DNA of 64,000 nucleotides, taken from Mesorhabditis belari. Taxonomy: Eukaryota; Nematoda; Chromadorea; Rhabditida; Rhabditidae. Made by a program: the position numbers and the translations under genes. The notes beneath the pieces are model-generated. The model searched no databases and was not told the DNA's origin. It was given only the letters and a program-made list of their open reading frames with translations. Below are positions 12,201-24,100 of the stretch, piece by piece (within the stretch, counting starts at the first letter, position 1; each line of letters opens with the position of its first letter). Location of the stretch: positions 372,001 to 436,000 of the forward strand of contig CAUEEP010000732.1 of assembly GCA_958450365.1 (NCBI GenBank), read 5' to 3'.

Positions 12201-12846
12201 ATCTTTTTAAATCAATTTGGGTTCACTTTCAAGCAAATTCGAGAGTGAAAACGGGTTTTTCATAAAAATCTATAAAAACCTCTATAAAGAAATTGGCTGA
12301 ATCAATTTCTCTGAAAATCTGAAAAAATATCTAACTTTTTGTGCTCTATCTTTTATTTATTAACATCAAGATTGGTTTCCTTAGCTAAAGCGTCTAAAAT
12401 GCATCATCGAGCCGTCGCCTTTTTTGACTACCCGACTTCAGGCTCTCAAAAAATCTAGACATAAGACATTTTAAACTCGTTTTAATGTCATTTTGCAGAA
12501 AAATAATTGGCCTTTCGAATGCAATAAACCGTTGTTCAATTGGTGCATTTGTTACTTTTTAACGGAAGTACGAAAAAAATGAAAAAGACTTTTGCATCAA
12601 CCTAATAGCATATAAATCTCTTGAACTTGAACGAACCTTTCTGAAGCCTCTCTCGTGCAGCCTTGCCCCTTTCCCTCTTCCTCTCCGGACTCCAGGCGGA
12701 CGTGCTCGTACCACTTTCCCTCTTCCTCTTCCTCCTTTTCTTCCACCTCTCAATCTCAATCTTCCTCTTGGCCCTCGAAGTGGTCTTGCTGCTTCCAACA
12801 TCAATACAAGCACCGAGACAAATAAGGCCAAATACAGTAGCCGCAT
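9220..12846 (-). CDS. Papain-family (C1A, cathepsin-like) cysteine protease with Arg/Gly-rich N-terminus and acidic tail
   Basis: Twelve exons: 12846-12637, 11845-11736, 11682-11505, 11437-11333, 11257-11201, 11093-11044, 10902-10833, 10783-10643, 10601-10502, 10060-9899, 9857-9763 and 9414-9220 (490 aa). Signal peptide [20 protein letters not shown] is followed by about 50 residues rich in Arg and Gly, then an inhibitor-type propeptide (ends near [10 protein letters not shown]). The mature enzyme begins near LPKEFSW. The catalytic triad is present: Cys in [10 protein letters not shown], His in [11 protein letters not shown], Asn in [19 protein letters not shown] replaces the usual CGSCW. After the normal end of the fold (CKMESRYLW) there is an extra tail of about 40 mostly acidic residues. 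Secreted or lysosomal proteolysis is expected. The acceptor at 10061 (CTGAAAG) and the donor at 10642 (GTCGAA) are weak but keep frame. A TTCAG acceptor immediately precedes the ATG. Confidence 0.92.
12086..12605. mobile_element. mariner-like non-autonomous element in protease intron 1
   Basis: Terminal inverted repeats of about 40 bp begin TTAGGTTGATGCAAAAGTCT, which matches the start typical of mariner elements. TA dinucleotides flank both ends (12084-12085 and 12606-12607), as expected for a TA target duplication. At 520 bp it is too short for a transposase, and I see no frame. Confidence 0.88.
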
Positions 12847-13097
12847 TTCTGAATTTAAAGAATAATTTAGCAAGGATTGCTACTTTAAAGGCTACTTTAG
12901 CAAGGATTAAACTAAAATCAAATCAAATATTAAACTATATCAATATCAAAGATATCAAACTGACTCAAACTGACTCAAACTGACTATCAAGGGATCAAAA
13001 TGAAAAACTAGTCAAGGTTCCCACCCACGCAAATCTTTTTTCATTTGATTTGATCGAGTTTTTCTCTCAAGGACGTTTTTCTTTGCAATTTTTGAGC

Positions 13098-13869
13098 ATT
13101 TCTTTCCAGAATGATTTCGAAAAAATTTTTAGCTGTTAAGATAAAAAGTTATGCCACAAAAAGTCTTGATACATTTACAGGCATTCGAAATGGGAATTGA
13201 TGAGGTAAATCAGTTTGTCCATGGCTTGGACAACAGCACACATTCGCGTCATTTAAATCTTTACCATTTTAACACTCTAATGTTTAAGTTTAGAGGAAAA
13301 TAAATACTTCAAAGAGTATTTCCAGATCTCCTACATACATTATTGTGGTTGAAACTGTTGTTGTAGTTGAAAGCTTTGGTTGTTGGTTCTAGAAACATCT
13401 AAAACATTGATATTCTAATGTAAGTCTCAGATCTCAAGCTAAATGATGAAAATTGAGCTTGAAAATTGAGAAAAAGGTTGTACAATCTGATTGTGAGTAT
13501 CGTTTGCCTTTAGTAGAGCAGATTGTGCGTATCTTTTGATATCTTTTGCCTCTTTTGCTACATATATCTTTTGCCTTTATGACTAGTCATTTCTTTCCAG
13601 AATAAATCGATTTGAAAAGATTTTTAGCTGTTAAGATAAAAAGTTATGAAACAAGAAGTCTAGATACATTTACAGACATTCGAAATGGGAATTGATGAGG
13701 TAAATCCGTTTGTCCATGGCTTGTACAACAGCACACATTTGCGTCATCTAAATCTTTACTATTTTAACACTCTAATGATTAAGTTTAGAGGAAAATATTG
13801 TACTTTTGTACAACAATATTGTACAATAAATACTTCAAAGAGTATTTCCAGATCTCCTACATACATTAT
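13098..13869. repeat. Tandem duplication, copies 13098-13342 and 13588-13869
   Basis: Two copies of a roughly 245-bp segment are about 490 bp apart. The second has an extra short palindrome (TTGTACTTTTGTACAA region at about 13797-13828). Each copy contains a 25-codon minus-strand frame starting MT-MCAVVQAMDK (13252-13175 and 13747-13670). It may be a duplicated exon of an unrecognised gene, or chance. Confidence 0.8.
13344..13560. repeat. Dispersed repeat, first of three copies
   Basis: A block including TTCTAGAAACATCTAAAACA and TGATATTCTAATGTAAGTCT recurs at 17528-17722 in the same orientation. A short part is inverted at 19982-20060. No terminal inverted repeats or coding frame were found. 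Confidence 0.75.
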
Positions 13870-14330
13870 CAGCGCTAGGTCATCGACACTGCAAAAGTTT
13901 GTGACAATTTGATCTTCTCGAACGGATCGTTTCAACATAAACAAACAAAACGTTCAGTCTATCAGCTAAAAATCTCTTTCTCTTCAAAAAATTTCGTTCT
14001 TAAAACTTTCAAAGTCCAGGAAAACATGTGAATTTTCATTTTGACTGATGAGGCTTTAATTTTATTTGTTCGAAAGAGGGAAACAAGTCTCCAAAGGGTC
14101 ACGGAGATACACAAGTTTTTCTATTTTTCTTTTTTTGGGCAAAGAACAAGGCAAAGAACTGGGCCACTTCGTCAAACCAAGAAAAAAGCTTTGTAACAAG
14201 TTCTTTTTCCTTCTTCAACCTAATTGACAATTCGTTTTTTGAAGAAGTAGCAATTTTTAAACTATTTTAAAACTATTTTAAACAATTTTAAACAATTTAA
14301 AAGACTACTTAATGCATCATAACTGTAAAG

Positions 14331-15044
14331 TTAAGCATAAGATCCGGCCAAGAACCAAAAGTAACCCCTTCTAACAATTGAATAACCAAAATTCACCTGT
14401 ATTGCCATCCCTGAACGACATTTGTCCACTTTGAGAGTGGCCCTTCCATCAAAGAATGGTCGAGCGTCACTGGAAAACAGAATTAACGAACTTGTCAAAC
14501 AGCTCTTGTAGTTCACGGCTTTATTAAAGAACTTTCAAAAGTTCATTCAACAACTCAGAACACCGCTCTTTCAATCTATCGACTTTCTGAGGATTACTGA
14601 GCCCAATTTTTCTCCAGCATACCTTTTTCAACTCTCCACCAGTGATATATCAGTTTTTTTTCTTTTCTTTTTTTATTCCTAAGCCATGTGACATCTTTTC
14701 TTCAAAAAAGCCCCCCGGGAGTTCAAAAAAGAGTGAAAGGCTTGAACAAAATAAGATTTTCACTTTAGCTTCTTTTTTGAGAAGTTTGCGTTCGAATCTC
14801 AGAGTCCAACCGATGTTTTTTTTCATTTTTCAAAGTATAAAATTCATCTTTATCCATAAAGGCTCTATTCCAAAGTCATTTTTGATCTAGCTTTCATTAT
14901 TTTTGTTGTTTTTGAGGAAAAAAAAGAACATTTTTCAGCTGTGTTGATCTTCGCAATATCGTCAAAACAAATGTGATTGTTCTTTTTCCTTTTTTGCAAC
15001 TCTTACCTTTCCATTCTTACGAGCTAATCCTCTCCGAGTCTTCA
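14331..15044 (-). CDS. Possible unrecognised gene fragments (weak)
   Basis: Two islands look exon-like. At 14472-14396, after a TTTTCCAG acceptor, the frame reads DARPFFDGRATLKVDKCRSG and has a GT donor. If that intron is not spliced, it stays open to a stop at 14331. At 15044-15006 an ATG opens MKTRRGLARKNGK before a GTAAGA donor. A small exon at about 14601-14580 (KVDRLKER) could join the first in frame. I could not link these into one convincing model and recognise no family. Confidence 0.25.
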
Positions 15045-16316
15045 TTTTTCTCTATTTCAATTTGTTATCATGATTTCTGAGATTTCAATTTCCAAAGAAT
15101 TTAGTATCCAGGAAAAATTGAAAGGATTACGATTTGAAAGAGATCTATAAATGCACTGAAGCCAGTGCATCTAGAGTTAGTTTAAGTACCCAAATAGTAA
15201 GCCAGAAAGAAAGCGTTTGTAAAAAAAAAGCTCTTTTTCACCTTTTAATCTGTGAATTTCCGCGTCGATTTTTGACTTGGTAAACGCAAAAAAAAGGCTT
15301 AAAATTATCAGTAGTAAATCGTAGCTTCTCAGCCTTCTTAGCTTTACTTTTTAGCCACCAAACGGAAAACTTTTTGTGTTTTTTTTTTGAAAAGTTCCTA
15401 CTGCTATCAGTTTTTAGTTTTTAGACTTAAAAAGTAATGTTTTTCCCTTATTTTCCGTTCAAAAAAGGAGCCGCTGTCTGGAATTGGTCGAATTTCTGTG
15501 CTGGCTCTTCTATAATACCTAATTGAATAGCTATAAAAGCTATTTTCTTAGTGTTTTTGGGTTGAATATTGGATCTAGTTTTAGTGGTAATTTGATAGCT
15601 TTAAAATTAGAATAACTTTCAAGTCTGAATCCCTGAATCAAGTCTAACTTGATAGCTTTAAAATTAGAATCGCTTTCAAGTCTGAATCTCTTCAACTCGT
15701 TTGCCCTTTTACTCAAATACGATCTTTGAGATTAAAGGATTTACTATGCAGATCGAAAATTTAGAATTTAGAATTTAGAATCATTTGAAAAGAATATGAA
15801 GCCAAATTTTTCCCATATTTTCGGTTTCACTTTTCAAGGAGGAACAGCAAGCATTAGTGAGTCCCGCAAATCCTCTAAAAAGTCTTTTCTCAAGTGAGTT
15901 TTTGACACTTTTTGACTTGAAAAGGGAACACTTTCCCAGGCATAGCTTTGTTTAGCCCTACTACTTCAATTTAGACTTCAATTTAGACTCCATTCTATTT
16001 TTTTACTGGTTGTTCTGTTCCTTTTATTCATAATCCTTAGACAGTCACGTTGCTGAAGTTTTCAAGTTGCTACGTTAGATACCAGGTGATTTCCTCATAA
16101 AATTCTAGGGTTTTCTCTTGTGTAGGATCGGTAATTATCTTTTAAAATCACCTGTCTACGTAACAAAAGAATATTATCAAAAAAACAGTTTCCAGAACAC
16201 CTGCTACAAGTCTAGAAAATAAGATTCTTGAGAAAGTTTGTTAAGAAGATCAAAAATGACATCAAAAACTATTCTATCTGATTCTTCTGATTCGAAAGAT
16301 CAAAATTTTTCTTTGT

Positions 16317-16507
16317 ATCCTTTGTTTTCTCCTCATTTCCATTGCCTTCATTCTCTGCAGCTTCTACCGCTTTCTCATACTGTTCTGCTAACTGAAATTT
16401 GAAATTTGAGTATTTCGTAGGCTTACTGATTTTGATTGGACATTTTTCTTACTAGTGAAGTGTACTAGGTCACTCTGGGGTTTCAAAACCCAGCTCATTC
16501 AATAGAA
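16317..16507 (-). pseudogene. Duplicated fragment of the Ly-6-like gene's last exon and intron
   Basis: About 190 bp match 5372-5567 closely. They include the CTGAAATTT acceptor region and the reading LAEQYEKAVEAAENEGNGNE against LADQYEKAAEAAENEGNGNE in the parent. Only the start of the last exon and the adjacent intron part are present, with no other exons nearby, so it is a non-functional segmental copy. Confidence 0.8.
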
Positions 16508-17527
16508 TTCTTAATTCTGATTCAACAAAATATTCTTAATTCTGATTATTATTCTTATTTCTTCATTAATTCTTCATTAACAGCTCAAAACCAAGTTCAA
16601 GGAATAAACTTTGAAACAAAACTAAAAAAAACGTTTTAAGTTCCAAAATAGACTTGAATTGTTCATTGTTTCCGTAATTGAGTCTCTTCTTTTCTCTCTT
16701 CTTTGTCTCTTCTTTGTCTCTTCTTTGATGATGATCATTGATGGATATTTTAATCTTAATTTCCTCTCTTCCTCATTTTCCAATTCCTCCAACAAAAATT
16801 TTGCAATTTCCACCCCATTTTTAGCTATCTTGATAGCAATTTTCATTATTTTCCCTTCAAAATTCTTCAAATTATCATGTTCGGAACATTTTTAAACAAA
16901 AAAAAAGTGATTTTTCGAAGAATTATTGAAGAAAACGAATTGAAAGCTGTAATTTTTAATCAATTTCCGGTTTCTAAGTACTTTCTTTGCAAATAAATGA
17001 TCTTTGGTGAGTTATAAAAAAGCTAAAAAGTACTTTGAATCCGTAAAGATGAAAATAGAAAGCGCTAGAAAGGGTTTGTTTGTTTGTTTGTTGTTTGTTT
17101 GCTGGTTTGTTTACTTTTAAGCACAAACTACACTTTAAAGAATACAAATTGTTTAGTTCTAACATAAATCTAATGTTGTACATAGCTTGTTGTACTAAAC
17201 AAAAGATTGATAAGCCGTTCATTCCGTTATTCTCCTTTTCTGAGATATTTCTTTCCTTTTGCTGGGGCTCATGTGTGAATGCAGAGGAAATTGCATTTAG
17301 GCTTGGGTTTTGAAAAGAAGGGAAAATAAAGAAGAAAAATGAAGATGGAAGGTCAGTTTCTGTTTCAAACTAGCAAAAAACCAAAGTAAAACAAATCCGA
17401 AATGTCACTTTCATAAATGAAAATGAGTTTTTATGATTCAAGCATCGGAATACGTCATCTTGTTTCGACTTTTCCTTTCTTCTTTGTTTTGAAATTATGA
17501 TAATCTTCTGGAAATCTTTTGCTGTTG

Positions 17528-17722
17528 AAAATTGTGGTTGAAATCTTTGGTTGTTGATTCTAGAAACATCTAAAACACTGATATTCTAATGTAAGTCTCA
17601 GAGCTCAAAGTAAATGATGAAAATTGAGCTTACAAAATTGTACAAACTGATTGTGAGTATCGTAGAGCAGATTAGATCTTTAGTAGAGCATTTTGTGCGT
17701 ATCTTTTGCCTTTATGACTAAC
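17528..17722. repeat. Dispersed repeat, second copy
   Basis: Same orientation as 13344-13560, sharing TTCTAGAAACATCTAAAACA and the TGATTGTGAGTATCGT block with small indels. Confidence 0.75.
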
Positions 17723-18159
17723 CAGTTTGATGAGTATTTGCTTGGCATACTTTCTATATAATCCCGTTGTAGAATTTTCCCATCTTTCAACAAAATAGCT
17801 GTACTTGCCTGGGATTTAACCATTGTTTCACAAAAAATTCAAACCAAAACACTACTTCTCAACTTTTTCTCTCAATCAACGATAAAGTTTTCACATTTTC
17901 ACAAATCTTTTTTATAAATCAAGTTCAGTGTCTCTTGGAAACAGCTGAAAAGATAATTACGACAAGTTTCCGTTCACGTTTTCTTTTCCTTTTTTATTCC
18001 TTTTCTTTTCGTTAACAAATTTAAATGATCGCTGCTCAGTGAATGCTTTTCATTCGTTTTTTATTTCATTTTTTCTTTCATTTTTTTCACTCTCGTGTCA
18101 AGCAAATATTAATTAGCGTTCGTAAAGGAAAAGTTTCAGAGAAAGAGGCCAAAGATTCG

Positions 18160-21100
18160 ATGATGGTGCATGAGGAGAGTGTATCAACGGAAGATGAACT
18201 CACACAATTGGCTAGATTCTTCGAGAGTGTCCTTGTAAGTGTTTTTAGTTGTTTCAAAAACCAGCGGACCTTTATATTTAGTAGATCAAAGCTCAAAACA
18301 ATTCCCGTTCCATTCAAAACCATTCAAAATCATTACCATTCCATTCAAAACCATTCAAAGCCATTACCATTCCATTCAAAACCATTCAAAACCATTTCCG
18401 TTCCATTCAAAACCATTCAAAACCAGCGCTAATGTTACAAGAAAAACACTAATGAAAAAGCCGTATAATAGTCAAATTGGAGTTGCCTAATGCAGACCGA
18501 TAGATCATTCCCCAATTCACTGACTTTGTTTGCAATTTTTGCTTTGAGCAAAAAAAAGTAGACATCTCTTTTCGTCAGGTCCCATGGTCAGCCCTTATAA
18601 TTGGCCTCATCTCACAAAACCTAAAAATACACATTTTTCTCTGTGATGCAAGAATATGCATAAAGACTTTGAATGCTAAAACGAGTCCTTTCGAGTGTCC
18701 AAAGGTGTTGGATGTATCAAAATGCACACCCCACCCCATTTCCATCTCTTTCAGACAGAAAAAAAAGCCCGAACTCCAATTATATGCCTCTTTTCTGCTC
18801 CTAGCTCTTTCAATTCTCGAAATCTAAAACAATTTTTCTAGATTTTCAGTTTTCCTTACAATTAGCTTGTATAATATTTGAGCTTTTAACTGGTGTCTTT
18901 TAACTTTTAACTGTAAGTCTGGATTTGACGACTGTTATTCAAAGTTTGTCTTGGCATTGCTAGTCTTAATACTTTTGGGAGGTAGTCAAATGAGCGCCAA
19001 AAATTGAGCGCCAATCATTTCAGCGCCAATCATTTCAGCGCCAATCATTTTAGCGCGCGTTCATTTCAGCGCGCGTTCATTTCAGCGCCGCACCAAAAAT
19101 GACTGGAAAACATTCATTTCAGCGCCGAATCAGCCCATTCTGTATATGCATGTTATTTTTGCATTTTCTGCATGATCTCAAAGTTTTTACTGTATGTTTT
19201 TATCTAAATCATCTAAAGATAAAAATAATTCTTGGCAGCAAAATAAACCAAAATAAATCATGAACAAAACGTTACTTTGAACTCAGAGTGTTCCTTTGTC
19301 TCGCCACTTCTTGCGCAGTTCACGAGCCTAAGCAAAGAACTATGTTAACTGTAAGCAAATTGTAAACGAAAACGGCAAGAAACGGTGAAAAAGCATGCTA
19401 TTGGGGGAAAATATCATACAACTAGCAAATTTACACATTTTCATCAAAAAAACCTTAAATACGAGCTAATCTAACAATTTTTTCCGCGCATTTGATGCCT
19501 ACTACCGTGCCCTAGGTCAAATGAGTGAAAAAAAGTGTAAAAACAGAAGCAAAACCCTAAAAAACATGCAAAAGCAGCGTAGAAAGCAAAAATATTAAAA
19601 TTTAGTCGCGCTGAAATGAACGTTTTCCAGTCATTTTTGGCCCGGCGCTTAAATGAACGTTTTTAGGCCTTTTTAATTTGGCGCTCAAATGATTGTTTTC
19701 CAGTCATTTTTGGCACGGCGCTCAAATGAGTGGCGCTGAAATAAGCGTGAGCCAAATCGTTGGCGCTGAAATGATTGGCGCCCAATTGTTGGCGCTCATT
19801 TGACTACCTCCCATACTTTTAGTTACTGTTATTCAAAGTTTGTCTTGACATTGCTAGTCTTAAGACTTTCAGCTACTGTTAGTCAAAGTTTATTAATCAA
19901 TTCTAAGAATATAATAGTTTTAGACACTTGTGAAACTTATCACAAGTGACTGGGGAAATGTTAGGTTGGAAAGAAAGTTAAAGATCTGAGACTTACATTA
20001 GAATATCAATGTTTTAGATGTTTCTAGAACCAACAACCAAAGATTTCCAGAAGATTATCATAATTCTCGGAAAAAGTTTGACTGAAATTGCTTCAAAACG
20101 AATCCACCAATTCAAGAACATTTTGTTCTATTCTTTACAAATCGACCCCAAGAAATTACTCGTAAAAAAATGAGTGCAGCTTTCTCATAAAATTTAAGAG
20201 ATTTTTGAAGAAAAGTATTATTTTCCAGCTTAAATTCAGCTCACTTTTTGCAGCAGAAAAAGGAGCAGAAAAAGCAGAAAAAAGGATTCCTTATGAAGTA
20301 AAGCTAACATAAATAAGCAATGAACAATATAATCTCTATAATCTTATTTTTAGTCAATAATTTGTTTGACAGGGAAGCTGTATTTTAAAAAATAATTTTT
20401 TTATGTCATCTTCTTGACACTGAGTGTTTGCTAAAATTGGTTATTCTAAAAATTTAAAGCATTAGATCAAATTTCCCTTAATCACAAATTTTCCCTATTT
20501 TAAGTACTTGATTTTAGGTTTTGAATGGGACCCATTGCCTATTCATTAACCCATTAAAAACTTGTCTCAAGGCTAGTCACTCAAAAAGTGACCAAGTCAC
20601 TTCAACTGTAGAAATCTCTGATTTTCTTTACCTGAAGCCAACTCTAATTTTTTTGTCAAAAACCTTTTTTGAAATATAGTTTATCAAAAAATCTGGGAAG
20701 AATTAATGGCTTGGTTTTTGAGAAATCACCGTGCAAACTTTTTCTACGAACTTTCTTTCTCTAATATAAGAACTAATAAACTAATATAAGAATTATCTTC
20801 CAGCCACTAGGCTTCAAGAGCTTCTGTTTTTCGAAAAAGCTTCATTTTAGGCCATTTCAGGCCACCCACAAACGGCGATTCTGGGCCAACATCATCCCTA
20901 GTATTTTCCAATGCTTGAGCCCCTTTACTCGTTTTGTTTCATGAGTTTCTTGCTGCCCCTACGGACCGAAATCCTTGGGATGAATCCAAAAATTCACAGC
21001 GGCTCCCTTTAGCACCCTTTTACAGGCACTTGGGATCCCATTTTGACCGACAGAGAACCCGCCATAATGGTCAAAATGAGCCGGAACTGGGTTAACCAGT

Positions 21101-24100
21101 TCTACAACCAGGGTTAGTTTTGGGAAGCGGTGACCACGTGGGGCAGACAACGGATTGGTTACCGGATGACCCAAAATGGACGCTTCCGATCCCAAAAACC
21201 AAAAAGGGAGTATATCAGCAGGCATCATATGCCAGATCTAGCGCGATTGTGCTCGCGCACAGAGAACAACCAGGAGATCTTCTTTGTTGCATTTTAAAGT
21301 TCAAAAACTTCAAATTTTTGAAAAAGATTTTAGGTTTTGAATGGGACCCATTGCCTATTCATTAACCCATTAAAAACTTGTCTCAAGGCTGGCCACTCAA
21401 AAAGTGACCAAGTCACTTCAACTGTAGAAATCTCTTATTTTTTTACCTGAAGCCTGAAATATAGTCAAGTTTATCAAAAAATCTGGGGAAGAATTTATGG
21501 TTTGGTTTTTGAGAAATCACCGTGCAAACTTTATCTACGAACTTTCTTACCAACGTAGAAGATGCAAATTCCCTAACGATCACTTCAAAAGAAAAAGCTT
21601 CAATTCGGCTCCACTGACAACACGAGGCAGTGTGAAATTCCCCCCTTCCCAGCCATTTTCACTTTTCCCGGAAGCGATAAATTCAGAAACTCACTCAATG
21701 AAACCCATTGCCCATTCGCTCTTTTTGAGATCTTTTTACTCGAGTGACGGACCCTCAAATTGGGTTCCCCATTCTTCTCCATTTTTCTCCTTTTCCCCAT
21801 TTCCAAAGTCTCTCATTTGCTTAAAATTTTCCACATTTTCAGCATTCCTCCGAGCAAAATGTCAACGAGGCGAAGTTGCACTTGATGGGATATAATCAAA
21901 CGATATCAGCCAGTCAGCTAGAGATCAAAGAATTACTGAGAAAGTTTACTTTTTGGCAGACGGTTGTTCAGCTGATACTGGTGGCGGTGAGTGGTTTCAT
22001 TTGAAAGTTATGAAAGAGAATAACTATGAAAGCTGTTCTCTAGGCTCAATTTGATATATCTACATTTGTATCTACAGAAATCCGTTACTAAACAGCTGTT
22101 AAAATGACAAATTTTAGTCTCATATGTAGTAGAAATAATCTAGAAAATCAGCTAACAGCTTTACTAGAAGAGCTTTACTAGAAGAGCTTTATTAGAAGAG
22201 CTTTACTAGAAGAGCTTTATTAGAAGAGCTTTACTAAAACAGCTTTACTTCTCCGATCTTTAGATAGCTCTAATCGGTAATGGTATCATCTGTCTCTCAT
22301 CTCGATATCTTCGTCGTCCTATTTCCCTTTATGTTCTTTTGTGTGTGTCTCTTGCAGCCATCGATATTTGGGCTTCAACAATATTTGTAATTGGTAAGTC
22401 AAATAATGAAATAATAAGAATAATCGATGAAATCATCGATTTTAAAACAAGTTTTAGTAAAAAAAATGCATCAAATTTGTTTTTGAAATCACTAGGAACA
22501 GAATTTAGATCCAATTAAAAGTTCAAAAGTTGTTAGCTTAAGCTTTAAGCTCTTTAGCTTAAGATTAAAAGCCATAAGTATACTAATATGTTAAACTATT
22601 CAAAAAAAAAGATATTTTCACTATTAATTTGATTGAAAATTGCATCAAAATTCAACTTATTTATCTTAATTTAACCCTAAACTATTTGCCAGATCAATTC
22701 GCGAATCATTTCTTTCGAAGCCGGTTGAATCGACTCGTCAATTTTTCAGCGTGTCCCTTTCATATAATCTCCATTTTTCGAGTGAGTTCGATTAGTATTC
22801 CTTTTACGTTTTCTTTGCATCATCATTTGTTTGTCGACTTTCCATTTGCTTACATAAGCAAACTCTAAATAGATGGACTTTTCTTTGAAAGTAGTCGAAA
22901 TTCAAAGAAATGAATCCTTTTGTATGAGTTGACAAGTACTTTCTAGGATCCTTGAGGAGCAGAGAAAGCCCCTTGAGAGGAAAAGGCGCGGAAAAGCAGC
23001 TGCATCAATCTGTCCATCAATCTGGATTGCCAGAGCGTCTGTCTCTCGATCCGAGAGACATCGTCTGTCTCTCTGGATCCCGGGTTCGACCCCGCTTGCA
23101 GTTTTTGGCGCCCTTTGTTCCCAACTGATTGAAAAACAAGGAATTCTCATCCGGGAAATGAAAAAATTTATGGATTCATTTGCATTAACTTTATTTATTG
23201 AGTGAGTGAGTTGTTTAAAAGAAATGAAAGATAAAATTTGTAACAAAAGCAGAGAGTGTAAAGTTGAGAAAGCTATTGGGTCTAAATTAAGCAATAAGGA
23301 TACGATAAGTTAAGCGACGTAACATAACAAATTTTAACATTGGATATTTGAGGCTAAAATCAGGACACGAGATTTGAGGATTTTCTGAGTATTCCTCAAG
23401 AAATCTCTGATTCTAGGTGTCAGCCACAATCTCTTCATCATGGCATCTTTTGGCTTTGGCTGTTTATCAATATTTTGGAATAATGTGGCCACTGAGAACA
23501 AAGGTAGGTCACTTATAACAAAGGTAGGTTACTTATTACTTATTACTTTACTTATTACTCATTAGACTTTCAAAAGTGTTACTCAAAGACCAAATTCAGA
23601 TCGGAGTAAGAAGGAAACATTTCCGTTTTCTTTTTATTTTTCTCTGGATCACTCCAATGATTATTCTCTTTGCCAAGTGAGTCTTAGTTGAATAATTTTA
23701 AAATCTATACCGTAAATACTGTAATTGAACCCCACCCCATCGTACAGGCGCGTAGTCGCAAAAGTTTTTTAGTATTTCATTTTTTTCAAAGCACCCGTAC
23801 TTTCAAAAGATGCGCCTTTGGTATCAAAAAATAGCTGAAATTGAGGGCTATTTTTTGACCCCTAAGTGCGCATTGTAGCATAAACCAGTGTCGAGAAAAA
23901 CTCGTTCAAAGCTAGACTACGCAACGCTACCGTCATTATGGGGGTGGGGTACTATTACAGTATTTACCGTAAGTATTATTATGGTTTTTAAGATATTCAA
24001 TTGATCCAAAGGATGGTTTATTGGCGGAGAAATGCGTCTCACATTTCCGTGATCGTTTCTCTCATCGAATTTTCGTGGCTGGACTGGTTTTGGTGCCTTT

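Larger units (their letters stand above)
15045..18159. other. AT-rich intergenic region with copied fragments
   Basis: There is no supported gene. It holds a copied piece of the Ly-6-like gene (16317-16507) and a dispersed repeat (17528-17722). A TTTG microsatellite is at about 17074-17105. An 82-codon Lys/Glu-rich open frame lies at 16870-16622 (minus); its composition is low-complexity and no splice or start context supports it. The GPCR promoter is expected near 17.9-18.1 kb. Confidence 0.5.

Noticed and set aside
12086..12605. A decayed mariner transposase gene
   Set aside because: At 520 bp, mostly inverted repeats and with no DD(34)D-type frame, it is a non-autonomous derivative only.
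16622..16895. Two long overlapping frames, one Lys/Glu-rich (minus) and one hydrophobic (plus)
   Set aside because: Low-complexity AT-rich sequence with no splice, start or conservation signal; the hydrophobic frame is the antisense of the charged one.
18043..18159. Hydrophobic extension of GPCR exon 1 from an upstream ATG
   Set aside because: A TTTCAG acceptor at 18139 suggests the upstream part is removed by trans-splicing; composition is T-rich non-coding.
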